A DNA stretch of 64,000 nt from Luidia sarsii. Its lineage: Eukaryota; Echinodermata; Asteroidea; Paxillosida; Luidiidae. Location: contig OX465107.1 of the NCBI GenBank assembly GCA_949987565.1, forward strand, positions 21,868,030 through 21,932,029. The letters are read 5' to 3'. The notes under the pieces are model-generated. The model was not told the origin of the DNA and did no database searches. It saw only the letters and a program-made list of their open reading frames with translations. Within the stretch, counting starts at the first letter, position 1. Every line of letters starts with the position of its first letter. Below are positions 13,401-23,172 of the stretch, in pieces. A program made the position numbers and the translations under genes.

Positions 13401-16400
13401 GAGGTCTTCCTGCACTTGCAAGATGTAAGCCTCATTTCAAGACAGCGGGCATGCTTGCAAAGCCTTTAACCCTCAAAGAGCCGGGGGGGGGGGGTGGATT
13501 CGCCCCCCCCTGGATTTTTTTTTAATAGTGTCTCAGTTATTTTTTTCTGCATGCAAATTTTATTAAAATTGGAAGTGTAGTTCTCCGACCATGAACATTT
13601 TTCAGGGCCATGGTATAGTTTAAAAGAATTGTTTCCATTGACACTACATAAAAGTATAGCATCCAAAGTGCATAGTGTATTTTTTTTAAAGGAATTTTTT
13701 GGCATAATTAGCTCATTGATATTGCTGTATGCAATTGTTGGTTCTTCGTGTTTCATTATCATTGTAAAATTCATGAAAATTGGGGACATTTAATTGAAAA
13801 AAAACCTGAAAACATGAAAAATTTGAATCATGAATAATTAATGAGCTATGATTAGACATTATTTTTTTCTAACAAAATTTTTACATGAATGTTCATTATG
13901 TAATTCTCTATTACCCAACTAAACATCATTTGAATCCATCATTGAATGACTGAGATCTGAGACACCACCCCCCCCCCCCCCCCCCCCCCCCCCCCCGCGT
14001 GGTGAGATGGTCAAAACAACCCGGCTCTTTGAGGGTTAGAACACTTGTACAAACTCAGATGTGTAACAGATGATTGATGAGCAAAGCTGTTTTCTTGGCT
14101 TGTAGGATCCATACCAATGTGTCAGGTGTGTATTTTGTAATCAGTGTATCCACTAACTACGTCTGTGGATTTTCTTGGATTGCAGGTTGTGGACCAACTG
14201 GTCAAGGACCCTGCAGTTCCATCCACCTGTTTCAGCCGACTGTGGACGTGCTACGAGAGGTGTCTCTTCTCAACCATGAGCCAGGATATACTGCAGTTTT
14301 ACAAGGTAATCTAGGCCCGGGAGGCATGAGACGTAGGAGATGTAGGAGGCATGCAAGGCATGAGACCTTTGAAAGTTCTTGCTAGGATCGAAATGTCAGG
14401 ACCTCTCATTTTTGAGATTTATGTATTGCAGGTCATTTTAGTCAGTGAGCAGTTTGCAACAGTTTTTGTAGTAATTTCCTGTAAAAGTTTCATGTATGAA
14501 CATTTCTGTTTTTTGATCTTACCAATGTTGTGTAGGGGCTTTAACATTTTTGATTTACTACTTATACTACTACTTCTCAAGGACAATTCTTCTTTTCTGA
14601 TTTGTTTCTTTTTTCCTTGAACTTTAGATGGCCTATGCGGTCAGCAGCAAAAAGCTTCACCGCATTCTCCCGCATGTTACCATTCGAGACTTGCAGCTGG
14701 ATGACGAGTGGATCCTAAATATCCTGGGTCTGTTTGCTCCCGATTTCATGCCCCCTCTCTCGGACGGAGGAGTCGAGATTCGGGTGGATGCCGACGAGGG
14801 CTCGACCGAGATGATCGGAGAGGAGACGGACCCGGAGAAGGATTCGTTGACGGATGTCGGGTCCCGATCCAGAGAGCGACTGGAGTCGGGAATCAGCCTC
14901 CCCGGTGTGGACGGCGCGGTCCCCAGGAGGCCCTCTCAGAGCAGACGGGACGAAGCGCAGAGGAATTCCAACCGCTTCACCAAGATCATCGACCTGACCT
15001 GGGTCACCTCCCCGCCGGCGTCTGCCGACAGGTCCCCCTGGTCCGAACGCTCGGCCACGTGGAGCGGGATGGACTGGGAGGAGCGCCGGAGTCGCGGCGA
15101 GGGCATGTCCGTGGACAGTCTCTCCTCGTCCACGCCCAGCACCGGCAGCGAGGCGGGGTCCTCGCGGTCCATCGACGTGCCCAACACCAACAGCAACGCC
15201 CGCACCCTGCCCACCCCCATCACCAGCTGCGTGGGCGACTCGGGCGTCTGTCTGAACGTGCCCAGGGACGGCTTCCACCAACCGCCGCCGCCGCCGGGGA
15301 CGGAGCCGTCTCCGCCGCGGGGCAGCGATCCCCTGGGCAAGAGGTGCCACGACAACCCCAACGCCAGGGTGTTCCTGCAGCGCTTCCAGCAGGCCTACCA
15401 CTGCTTCCAGGTGGTGCTGCAGGAGACGGTGCCCATGACCAAGCTGCAGTGGCTCTACAAGTGCATCCAGGAGGTCAACGCTACTGCCGAGAAGCAGTCC
15501 CAGCTCATCTTCTGTGAGTAGTCTCCAGACAATCACCAGAATCCGCTTTGATCAGAGAAAAAAAACCAACATTTGTTTCAAGTTTGTTTCAATTTCAAAC
15601 ATATTAAGGAAAAACTGACTGGGAACTTTTGAACAAATTGAAAAATTGGCAAATAAAACTTTCGATCCTAGCAGGACTTTTCTTAAAGGCCTTTGAGAAA
15701 GGTCCTGCTAGGATCAAAACGTCAGGCTCTCTAACTGTTGAGAATTACCGGTATAGATTTTGTGCTGTGAGATTGTAATTCAATTTGAAAAATTGGCAAA
15801 GAAAACTTTGACTGGACAGGGACTGAACCCGAGACCTCTGGATTAACATATCAGTGCTCTTCCATCTGAGCTATCCAGCCCTTAGATGGTGGCCTTCCCT
15901 AATAGTCGACTAGTCTTTGCGGGGGTGGGGGCGCCAGTCAGAAGCAATATAACCATTAACTGCCGTATATCTCCAGGGATCACGTCCCCACTTTCATTCA
16001 TATGCAAAGGTTTGCAACGATTGGTTGTTTGCATCTGAATGAAAGCGGGGTTGTGATCCCTGGAGATATACAACAGTTAATGGTTGCATTGCTTCTGACT
16101 GGTGCCCCCACCCCGGCAAAGACTAGTTGACTATTTGGGAAGGCCACCATCTAAGGGCTGGATAGCTCAGATGGAAGAGCATTGGTAAGTTAATTCAGAG
16201 GTCTCGGGTTCACTTGAAGTTGAAGTCCCGGTGCAGTTGAAGTTTTCTTTGCCAATTTTTAAATTTGTTTAAATTTCATTAAAAAAGAGTAGGTTTGCGG
16301 TGACACCATGTACGAGAATCACTTTTATTAGTGAGTGTGGTTCTGAAAAAAACCCTGGAAGGTTTCACTCGACGTTTTGGACAGTGTGCTATGTCCGTCT

Positions 16401-16881
16401 CCAGGAGGAAAAAACCATTGTTGTTGGAAAAAAGGGGGAAAACTAGTTTCAGTTGTTTAAATTTTGGTATTTCTTGTCAAGGAAACTTTCCCACTACTGT
16501 CCGACTCAATTGACAACAGTGCACAAAGGAGACCAAGACCTGTACAATCTTAGCAAATCAAGGGGCCTAACATTTGGATCCTAGCAGGACCTCTCCCAAA
16601 AGGCAGCCATTTATTGAGACTGCTTCCTCTTCCTCCGAACTCCGTCCGCAGGTGGCAAGCTGCGCATGCTCAGTGGGGACGACCTCCTGACGACCCTCAT
16701 TCTCTTCCTTCTCCATGGCAACGCAGAGGAGATCGCCAACGGTTACACCCACCTCATGCTTCTCCAGGACTACCTTCCTGACTTCCTGGACAAAGGTCAT
16801 TTTGGGTTTACTGTGCTGCAGTTTCTACTGGCTTACAACTACTTGCTGGACTACGAGAAAAAGCACAGTGACCCCAGCTAA
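4384..16881 (+). CDS. VPS9-domain protein, putative Rab5-family guanine-nucleotide exchange factor (14 coding exons, 808 aa)
   Basis: Coding exons: 4384-4426, 5000-5193, 5829-5942, 6527-6613, 7620-7705, 8226-8334, 9360-9446, 10060-10174, 10775-10833, 12317-12463, 13275-13424, 14186-14305, 14628-15513, 16652-16881. All introns are GT-AG and phases agree, giving 809 codons with one stop. The ATG is in strong context (ACCATGG). Residues about 60-250 are leucine-, lysine- and glutamate-rich with likely coiled coils (for example [19 protein letters not shown]). Residues about 388-462 and 675-800 resemble the two halves of a VPS9 fold, ending in [14 protein letters not shown] and [21 protein letters not shown]9 domains load GTP onto Rab5-type GTPases on early endosomes. 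Between the halves lie about 210 Ser/Pro/Arg-rich residues. Family membership is fairly secure; the exact orthologue (VPS9D1 or another) is not established. Confidence 0.8.
4608..4760. mobile_element. palindromic family (hammerhead-like core), nearly complete copy
   Basis: Two arms face each other: GATATACAAAAATGTTGCAA then TTTAGTGGGCCTGACGTTTC, and back through AGAAAGGTCCTGCTAGGATC. The centre is CTCAAAGGCAG. Arm ends match those of other copies in both orientations. Spurious frames reading [11 protein letters not shown] come from this element. Confidence 0.8.
5237..5725. repeat. (TCATCC)n / (CTCCTCATC)n microsatellite
   Basis: An imperfect hexamer and nonamer array fills most of the intron between exons 2 and 3 of the VPS9-domain gene. 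It keeps long open frames on both strands (Ser-rich on plus, Arg/Met/Glu-rich on minus), which are not genes. Confidence 0.9.
6028..6190 (+). mobile_element. tRNA-derived SINE copy
   Basis: The tRNA-like part 6050-6122 has A box CAGCTCAGATGG and B box GGGTTCAAGTCC. Downstream is the family tail (CAAAGTTTTCTTTGCC, then CAGTTTTTTCCTTTATTTG). Confidence 0.75.
6229..6378. mobile_element. palindromic family copy, left outer arm missing
   Basis: The core (TTTCGATCCTAGCAGGACC and its inverse) and the complete right arm (GCATTTTGGTAATTTTAGTC to TTTTGTATATCAC) are present. The left arm beyond the core is lost. Confidence 0.75.
6940..7270 (+). mobile_element. two consecutive tRNA-derived SINE copies
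   Basis: The first (about 6940-7070) has lost the B box and anticodon part. The second (about 7073-7265) is complete: the pre-tRNA block CCCCCACCCCGGCAAAGACT, A box TAGCTCAGATG at 7131, B box GGTTCAAGTCC at 7175-7185, and the tail. Direct repetition suggests insertion of one beside the other. Confidence 0.75.
7932..8160 (+). pseudogene. LINE reverse-transcriptase C-terminal fragment
   Basis: In plus frame the sequence reads [20 protein letters not shown] and later [12 protein letters not shown], matching the end of non-LTR ORF2 proteins (pattern L-K-x-Y-G-D-R-A-F-x-x-x-A-P, then F-K-K-x-L-K-T-x-L-F). The WNSLP part is scrambled. Truncated and dead; it lies in the intron before exon 6 of the VPS9-domain gene. 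Confidence 0.55.
8446..8610. mobile_element. palindromic family copy
   Basis: The left arm GTTGCAAACTGCTCACTGAC is present, as is the core GATCCTAGCAGGACC, facing GGTCCTGCTAGGATCGAAAC. The right outer arm is missing. Confidence 0.75.
8625..8810 (-). mobile_element. tRNA-derived SINE copy, minus strand
   Basis: Reverse complement of the family: tail, then a decayed B box, A box as CATCTGAGCTATCCAGCCC, then the CTTTGCCGGGGTGGGGGC block. Confidence 0.75.
9484..9619. mobile_element. short MITE with ends GGCTGCGTCCGAAT
   Basis: 136 bp bounded by GGCTGCGTCCGAATGCATTG and the inverse of AATATATTCGGACACGGCC. It sits 38 bp after the donor of exon 7 of the VPS9-domain gene. The family cannot be named from the ends alone. 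Confidence 0.6.
10528..10610. mobile_element. palindromic family, degenerate copy
   Basis: AAAACGGTCCTTG faces GAGAAAAGTCCTGCTATGAT, followed by AATGTCAGGGCC. Much decayed. Confidence 0.55.
11055..12215. repeat. 97-bp satellite related to the palindromic family, 11 full units
   Basis: Unit starts (CTGCTTACTG or CTGCTGACTG) at 11062, 11159, 11256, 11351, 11448, 11545, 11642, 11747, 11844, 11941, 12038 and 12135. Nine of the 11 spacings are exactly 97; the others are 95 and 105, the longer with a short local duplication of CTTCTAGA. Each unit reads TATACAAAAGTGATGAAAAC, then ACTGACTAGCATGACC, then AGAAAGGTCCATTTTGGATT. The outer and inner parts match the palindromic family with the middle deleted. 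It occupies the intron before exon 10 of the VPS9-domain gene and ends in an ordinary decayed family copy (12177-12215). Confidence 0.9.
12645..12820. mobile_element. hairpin family with ends AGGTTTGCGGTGACACCATG
   Basis: A near-perfect inverted repeat: AGGTTTGCGGTGACACCATG to GTGTGGTTCTGAAAAG, then back through CTTTTCAGAACCACACATAC to the reverse complement. Other copies or arms are at 16290-16355, 19998-20160, 38690-38800, 46945-47025 and 47255-47390. Confidence 0.75.
13467..14038. mobile_element. MITE with ends TAACCCTCAAAGAGCCGGG
   Basis: About 570 bp bounded by TAACCCTCAAAGAGCCGGGG and the inverse of CCCGGCTCTTTGAGGGTTA. Inside are G and C runs, including 29 consecutive C (13968-13996). 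It lies in the intron between exons 11 and 12 of the VPS9-domain gene; the minus open frame inside is spurious. Confidence 0.75.
14330..14545. mobile_element. palindromic half-copy followed by a TTAA-MITE right end
   Basis: 14370-14470 holds CTTGCTAGGATCGAAATGTC and the right arm. 14490-14545 holds GAACATTTCTG and ACCAATGTTGTGTAGGGGCT, then TTAA: the right end only of the TTAA family. Confidence 0.65.
14628..15513 (+). CDS. large GC-rich exon of the VPS9-domain gene: end of first VPS9 part, disordered insert, start of second part
   Basis: The exon has 886 bases, coding residues 438 to 732 plus one base. It starts with helical sequence ([19 protein letters not shown]), runs through acidic, Ser/Arg/Pro-rich low-complexity sequence, and returns to helix-forming sequence ([18 protein letters not shown]) and a [13 protein letters not shown] stretch that fits the VPS9 core. 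GC content is far above the surrounding DNA. Because of it, a second plus frame and a minus frame are open for about 270 codons; these are shadows. The donor is TCT|GTGAGT. Confidence 0.85.
15657..15745. mobile_element. palindromic family core copy
   Basis: TTTCGATCCTAGCAGGAC faces GGTCCTGCTAGGATCAAAAC, with outer arms lost. It lies about 145 bp after the donor of the GC-rich exon. Confidence 0.7.
15780..16270. mobile_element. head-to-head pair of tRNA-derived SINE copies
   Basis: The minus copy (about 15785-16010) and plus copy (about 16018-16265) share the 5' block GAATGAAAGCGGGGTTGTGA as an inverted centre. Both keep A boxes. The plus copy has a 12-bp insertion between GGTTCA and the rest of the B-box region. 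Confidence 0.75.
16290..16355. repeat. single arm of the GGTTTGCGGTGACACC hairpin family
   Basis: One arm only (GTAGGTTTGCGGTGACACCA to GTGTGGTTCTGAAAA), directly after the SINE. Confidence 0.6.
16560..16605. repeat. palindromic family fragment just before the last VPS9 exon
   Basis: GGGGCCTAACATTTGGATCC followed by AGCAGGACCTCTCCCAAAAG. It ends less than 50 bp before the acceptor of the terminal exon. Confidence 0.6.
16652..16881 (+). CDS. terminal exon of the VPS9-domain gene, C-terminal VPS9 helices
   Basis: The acceptor CCGTCCGCAG precedes 16652 and the stop TAA is at 16879-16881. It encodes residues 733-808 with the DDLL motif (742-745) and the closing G-F-T-V-L segment (784-788). Compared with the usual D-D-L-L-P and G-Y-Y-x-T pattern, the proline is Thr746 and the tyrosine position is not Tyr, while the threonine (786) is kept. 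Exchange activity may therefore be altered. Confidence 0.8.
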
Positions 16882-16907
16882 TTAAGACTTTTGTAATGTA
16901 CACGTAC

Positions 16908-17950
16908 ACAAATGTTGTCAGCTGCTTGCTGGCCAAATGACCAAAACGCAAATCTCAAAGATGAGAGTGCCCGATGTTTCCATCCTAGCAGTATCTTCCT
17001 CCAAGGCAGAAAGAAAAATGATTCTGCTTATTTTTGGAAATGGAAATTTGACCAAAACTTATTAGGTTTGTCATTTGCTTGCTGTTTCTTGGGGTTATTT
17101 TCAGTGCGTTTTTTTACAATTTAAATTGTATTTTGTTTCTTTTTTTTAAGTTAATTTAACTCGTGAATCATTATTTCCCGCTTCCATCTTTTAAAGGCAG
17201 TCTTTAAATTTTTTAGATCATTTGATGCATTGACTGAAATAGATATGAATTATTTTTATAGATATTTTTATATGTTACGGTATGTGGTTGTACCCAGTTA
17301 TCAACTGGGTTATAATATTTTGTATTATCGTCATTCATCTGACACCTAGATGTTTTCAGATTTCATTTCTCAAATGCCAACAGGACAGAGGGCTTACAAC
17401 TTACAACTCAGCACGACCGTGCTCAAAGTTAGGAATTAGAACTGCTTTCCAACTTTTGTTGTGAAACTAGTTTTATTGTTTTCATTTGATAAAAATGACG
17501 CCCCCCCATTTACAAATTAATTAGGCTTATCTGCAATGCTTGCAGAAAAAAAAGGTAAATTTGGCATTTCACAGCATCTCTTATAAAAAGAAATTAAAGT
17601 GATTTACAAAAATATTGCAAACTGCTTACTGACTAAAATTACCAAAATGCAAATCTTAAAATTTAGGGGGCCTGACGTTTCGATCCTAGCAGGACCTTTT
17701 GAGAAAGCTCCTGCTAGGATCGAAACGTCAGGCCCACTAAATAAAAAAAATAAAAAATTAAGTGAACATGTTTCCCTTTTCAGTTTACTCTGGGAAAACA
17801 AAATCTTGTATCAAAGGTTTATCGGATGTTGAATGAAGATTTCTTTATTGCTTGTTTTACCTTTCTTTGTTTGAAGTCAAAAGCTTGGTAAATATCATAC
17901 ATTTGAAGGGCCTGATGTTTTGAACCTAGGAGGACCTCTCTCAAAGGCAA
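16908..17950. other. 3' flank of the VPS9-domain gene with palindromic family copies
   Basis: Copies or fragments lie at 16908-17005, 17598-17745 (nearly complete, both arms) and 17895-17950. Between them is AT-rich sequence without coding signals, presumably 3' UTR and spacer. No polyadenylation site could be chosen with confidence. Confidence 0.6.
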
Positions 17951-18229
17951 AATGACAAGGATGAAAACAGATAGGAATGGGAATGATTAGGACTTGGATG
18001 ATGCACAAAGGAGAAAGAGGTTTGGTGAATAATGGTGTATTGATGTGGGGCGTCTAATGCTGTAAATATCAATGCTTCTGTCAGGTTGTATATATTGCGG
18101 TGCGATGAACATACTAATTGTGAGTTTTTGTGTATATATCGATGCCAAGAGGTCAAATGTATTTTTTTTGCTTCAAAAGCAGCTTATGTGATACATCTCA
18201 AAGAGAATTGTGTTGATTGTGCAACATTC

Positions 18230-18655
18230 AATTCATGTTTCGTGCATAAAGCATGCCCACCTTGTTCATTTCATGCATAATGCATACCACCTTGTATCAT
18301 GCATAATGCATGAGATATTGTTTATCTCATGCATAAAGCATGCCCTCCTTGTTCATTTCATGCATAATGCATACCACCATTGTTTATCTCATGCATAATT
18401 CATGTTGGTTTCTATGCAGTCTACTCATTATTCATGTAGAAATACTGTACATGTACAGTGGGACGTCGCTGTAGCAAACATCCTGGGATCCATGAAAATA
18501 GTTTGGTATAGCGATCATTCGTTATAGCGGTTGTAGCCACATATTTTGTACACAAAAATCAGAAGCCAAAGGGTATGTTTGTTCATGGGGGAATATGGTT
18601 TGTTATAGCCAAATGTTCGGTATATCAGCATTCGTTATAGCGACGTTTCACTGCA
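18230..18655. mobile_element. GCATAATGCAT array plus CAGTGGGACGTCGCTGTAGC MITE, second copy of the composite
   Basis: The array at 18230-18420 and the MITE at 18457-18655 have the same order as at 3293-3848, including the joining sequence TCTATGCAGTCTAC. The pair therefore moved or was duplicated as one unit. Confidence 0.65.
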
Positions 18656-18659
18656 TGAA

Positions 18660-19600
18660 TATTAATTGATACGTAGGTGAACATATCCTCCAGCAACTTC
18701 TACTAAGTGAGCTTAGGCTACCCAGTGAAGAGATGCATTTTGAGTCTATGGTGAGATTATGAATAAACATATTTATACAGTCATATTTACTACATTCCTC
18801 ACTAATTTCCTGCCTTCTCATTCTTTTCCCTGTTGGCTTCAAAATTCAAAGGGGCCCGATTCTCCTTTCCAAGCTCCACCTTTCTGAAAGGTCGTTTTTG
18901 TGTGTTTTTGTGTACAATGTACACTACATGTAGTAGTAGTAACTATGTCCTTAACCCAAATTCTAAGATCTTGATTGAGCTGTGGGCAATACCAGGGGTT
19001 TATCTTCTTCTTTTTGCATATGAGGCAACTCAAGCAGTAACTAGAGGTGCTGCTGTCTCAAGTTGTTGTCATTCGCCTGGGGTCAATCAGAAGTGCGAGA
19101 CCAGTTACAAGGGCCCACCAACTAGGAGGTCGAGAACATGGGCCCCCCAGGGGTTTATGATAAATAAAGGGCCTAGACGCTGTCACAAAGTTACAGAATT
19201 GAGGTCAAAATCAAAACGAAAGGAGCATGTCTTACCTTGACCGTTGTCTGAAGGTTTCTTTTCCTCCGAGTTTACACTTCTCAGCTCTCGAAGCGTGAAG
19301 AAAGAAAGTCAAAGCAAAACGCTATATCTGGTCGGATGAATACACGTGTGGGAAGCTGCCATCTTGAATTCCCTGCGATACGTTTTATCATGCGCAGTAG
19401 CAGAATAATAGTGATGACGTGTGGACGGAAGTCGATGCTGGGTGATATAATGGAGAATCAAATTCGTCTGATATGTCATCCAAATTGTGATTGCCAGAGA
19501 CTGAAATCTGAAAAAGAAGAGATGCCTTGAGATAAAAAGGTGATATTCAAGGATTTCAAGTGATTGAAGTAGGCGTAGTGGTGAAAGGGAAGGGTTTAAG
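18660..19600. other. spacer, nothing recognised
   Basis: Open frames of up to 135 codons (18833-19240) lack known motifs or convincing splice sites. No known repeat family was recognised. Confidence 0.35.
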
Positions 19601-19614
19601 GAATTTAGAATGTT

Positions 19615-19820
19615 AAATGCTTCTGACTGGCACCACCACCCCGGCACAGATCATTGCCAGTATTGGACTACTTGGGATAGCCACCATCTGGATAGCTCAG
19701 GTGGTAAGAGCGCTGGTACACAAAACCAGAGGTCTCGGGTTCAAGTTCAAGTCAAGTTTTCTTTGCCATTTTTCAATTTTTTTCAAACTTCCCTGTCAGC
19801 TTTTTCTTTAAGCCTATGTG
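19615..19820 (+). mobile_element. tRNA-derived SINE copy
   Basis: It carries TTCTGACTGGCACCACCACC, A box ATAGCTCAGGTGG, anticodon-arm sequence ACACAAAACCAGAGG, B box GGGTTCAAGTTC and the tail. Confidence 0.75.
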
Positions 19821-19997
19821 TTTGAATTTTAAATGGGGTAAAATTCACCGATGCAACGAGGTGAAAGATATACACTTTTGAGATCCTATGTTATGTACCG
19901 TACACACGAAATGAATACATGCACAGAAGCACTAGAGTCTGAGTCAGCCGGAATGCCATGCTGTCGGAATGAAAGTTCTTTGCACATTCCTGGATGA

Positions 19998-20160
19998 GAT
20001 TTGAAGGTTTGCATGGTGAGAATAGCAGGATAATAAGGTTTGCGGTGAAACCATGTAAATTCTCTTTTTGTGAATAAGTGTGGTTCTGAGTTCCTCCGGT
20101 TCTTTTCAGAACCACACATACTCACAAAAGAGATTTTACATGATGTCACCGCAAACCTAA
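19998..20160. mobile_element. GGTTTGCGGTGACACC hairpin family copy
   Basis: Inverted arms: GGTTTGCGGTGAAACCATGT to GTGTGGTTCTGAG, and CTTTTCAGAACCACACATAC to GATGTCACCGCAAACC. Confidence 0.7.
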
Positions 20161-20640
20161 TTATCCTACATTCCTGGATATTCGTGCAGTGCAGTCCGAG
20201 TATTGCGACTGCATTCTGACAGCATTGTAAATACTCCCACCATCTTCCAACTACATGTACACTGGAGCTGCGTTCGGGAGCGCAATTCTAAGTAGGTATT
20301 CATACATCACTTAGAAAATTCTTAATTCCCTTTGGCTCTGCTCTAATCTGATATAGGTGGGATGACTCCTTGTGTGGAACTCCATGTGATATTTACTCGC
20401 AATTAAAACTCTTGGAAGACATTTTGGAAGACATTGCAAATTGATAACTGGTAGATTTTGCTGTCTTTTTGAACGTCATGCCTTGGACAAGATGAGGGGG
20501 GGGGGGGCTTGAAAACACATTTCAGTGTTAGTTTAATCTTTTGGTCTCTCAAAAGGAAAACTAGAATTGGCGAGAATCAAGTCAAGGGGTAAACAAAGAG
20601 TCATCAAAGTACAAGAGAGTGACAACACAGTTTGCAAGTT
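20161..20640. other. spacer, nothing recognised
   Basis: No gene or repeat family was recognised apart from a G homopolymer near 20499. Confidence 0.35.
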
Positions 20641-21570
20641 ACATTGCTTTAATTCCAACTGCCATTAACACTTCGCAAGTTAATTAGCAAATGCACGCAT
20701 CTCAAAAAATAGACCAACTCGTTTGGTTTGCAAGGTATCACATTATTTGGCGGAAATTAACGAACATCTTCTTGTTTCTAATCCCAGAAACCTACAACAG
20801 ACCAGCAGTCAATTCGGCAAACGGTTATAAAAATCGATGCATGGGTTATAAAAAAACAAGTGTTTTTGTGTACTGGTAAGATTATTCTTTTTTGTAAAAT
20901 GTTCACACTTTGCAAATACTGTAATCTTTAATTTAGTGGACAGCATATTTCACAAACGCGAGGGCATTAACAAGCACGGTATAAATAGGTGGAAGTAGAA
21001 TTGGAACAGTATCAGATTTTTGGAAGGTAACCATTTAACCACTTTAGAAAGAACGCAACAGAATGAAAACCATCGTAAATACCAAACAAACATGAATAAC
21101 ACATAAATATTCAAATCACAAAACAAATACCAATAAATTATGCAATAGGCAGTCAATGAAAAAACAACAGAATTACACACCGATATTGTATGTTAAAAAA
21201 AACCAAAAAATATAAAAATTCAGAATAAATTTACATACGTGCTAAAATATACAAACAATTGTCTAGATCACAATAAAACAATACACTCAGCCATAAAGCA
21301 TTTCTAAATAATTTTCATGAATACAACTCAAAGTATAATAGTTACTACTGCAACAGAAATTTCCAGAATTGCAATTTAGTCTTAAAATCTCAGGAGATTC
21401 CTTTGATTCCTGATCAAGGAGGATAAAGGAAACATTGCGCATGTATCCTTTGTTGGACTGAAAACAAGTTGATGTCTTCACTTTGACAACATTAGAAAAT
21501 ATATATTTTTGAAATATCAGCTTTAATACGGTAAATTGGAAGTCCTAAACCATATGGCACTAGAATATAT

Positions 21571-21807
21571 CAGGGGCCAATTTCATAGAGCCGCTTAAGC
21601 GTGAAAATCTGCTAGGCGCAACAATTCTTACCCATGTAAAAATTAGTACAAAGCACATTACGATGCGATGTCAAATGCATCTGACCTGTATTCCACTGTT
21701 CTTTACTCGGCACGAAACACAAGTGAGGTTTGGGTTGGCAAAGTGATCTTGTGAATCATGACATTTTGTGCTTGAGCAAATTGCGGCTCTATGAAATTGG
21801 CCCCTGG
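21571..21807. mobile_element. MITE with ends CCAGGGGCCAATTTCATAGA
   Basis: The left end CAGGGGCCAATTTCATAGAG-CCGCTTAAGCG mirrors the right end CGGCTCTATGAAATTGGCCC-CTGG; the interior is about 180 bp. Copies at 39222-39469, 41461-41709 and 50447-50703, fragment at 63679-63700. Confidence 0.8.
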
Positions 21808-23166
21808 TGTTTGTTTCATCAAAGGGGGGAATGCTTGCATCATCTCTTCAAGTGTTCAGTTTCTAAGTTCAAGGAATATATCACTCTCTTCAACTGCTGA
21901 GACAAATATTTTGCCATAATTCGGACAATTAACAGTAAAATAATGTACTTGGAAGTTGGAAACTTCTTGGAAAACGATTGGTTTCAGAACTGAATACAAT
22001 GGTGTAATGACAGGGGCAGTAAGATTCGAGCAGTAACAACTCAATGTGAATATTTGCCCATGACCATTTCTTGTCTATTTTGGTACAATCTGCAGTTTAA
22101 ATTGGATAATAAAGCAGCAAATTGTGCACTTTTAAAACACATGACATCTAAAACTAAACATTAAATAGATTCAAACTTAAATGGTGAACGGATTTTAACA
22201 GAAAGCTGCTTAAATATTCAGCATTTGAAAAAAGAAATGGCAAGATTAATTCTGAATTTTTTAGAATTCTGAAAATAAAGACTGATTAACTGATAGTCTC
22301 TTTTAAAAAAGCGATGGTTTTAATTTAAAAAGTGTTGCTGCAAATGCCATACAATATAAATCACACTCTTCGTCATGAATTTCAAATTGTGACTTCTATT
22401 GATTTAGGATGTGTCATAACTAACTACGTCTGCTTTTTCTTTATCCCTTTGGTCATTTGATCCTGGACGAATAATTGAATACAACAAAAATATCGGGACA
22501 AGTATGGGACATCCTTTCAGATAATCTGCCAATATTTTGTTCAATGGTCCCTTAACAATGTAGCAAACCTTAGGATCTTGCAAATATCTTTTTTTTTTTA
22601 AGTATCAAGAAGAAGAAAAAAATCACAAAATATATTTCACAGGTTTTTGACACATTTCTTTTATACCAAAACACCTTGCGATACTTAATACTCAAGATTT
22701 GTGGTGGGCTGACATAACAAAAACTAACGAGCCTGAATTAGATTTACGCTTAAAAAGTAAAAAAAAAAGGTGGAATGATGGCTTGGCCCTTTGTGTTTGA
22801 GGTGGGAATAAATAAAGGCAGTAATCTTGTCAGAAGAATTGAAGACTGTCAACTTTAATACTGAGGTCAATATTGGTGGAATACAGGGCTTCAATTTCAT
22901 CAATGCGTGCAAATGACTTCAGTGATGAACTAAGATCATTACTCAGTGCAAATCATTCACAAAATAGTTTTAAAAATCCATAAAAAAGAAACCTAAGACG
23001 AATCATAATGCCAGTTATCAGGTGGAGAGGTGGCAGTGCCATAGTCACAAATGTTTCACACCCGTTTCTGGAGACCTGGCTATTGTACGTTTCTTCCAAT
23101 TCTAGCGAATACCTTCTTAAGTGTACTCTTAAAACAAGGTGGATAATTTGTGTTTTCTCTTTCGAT

Positions 23167-23172
23167 TTTATT
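23167..23172 (-). terminator. GAS2: candidate polyadenylation signal of GAS2
   Basis: AATAAA on the minus strand about 1 kb past the GAS2 stop, inside AT-rich sequence with few repeats (20.65-24.1 kb). Other AT-rich variants occur, so the choice is tentative. Confidence 0.2.

Noticed and set aside
13466..13789. 107-codon minus frame
   Set aside because: Lies inside the TAACCCTCAAAGAGCC MITE and runs into homopolymer; not a gene.
14715..15536. 273-codon minus-strand frame opposite the VPS9-gene exon
   Set aside because: A shadow of a GC-rich exon whose plus frame is tied by phase to 13 other exons; no splice sites or motifs on the minus strand.
18833..19240. 135-codon plus frame
   Set aside because: No family resemblance, no supporting splice sites, composition like spacer; begins close to the end of a minus frame of equal quality.
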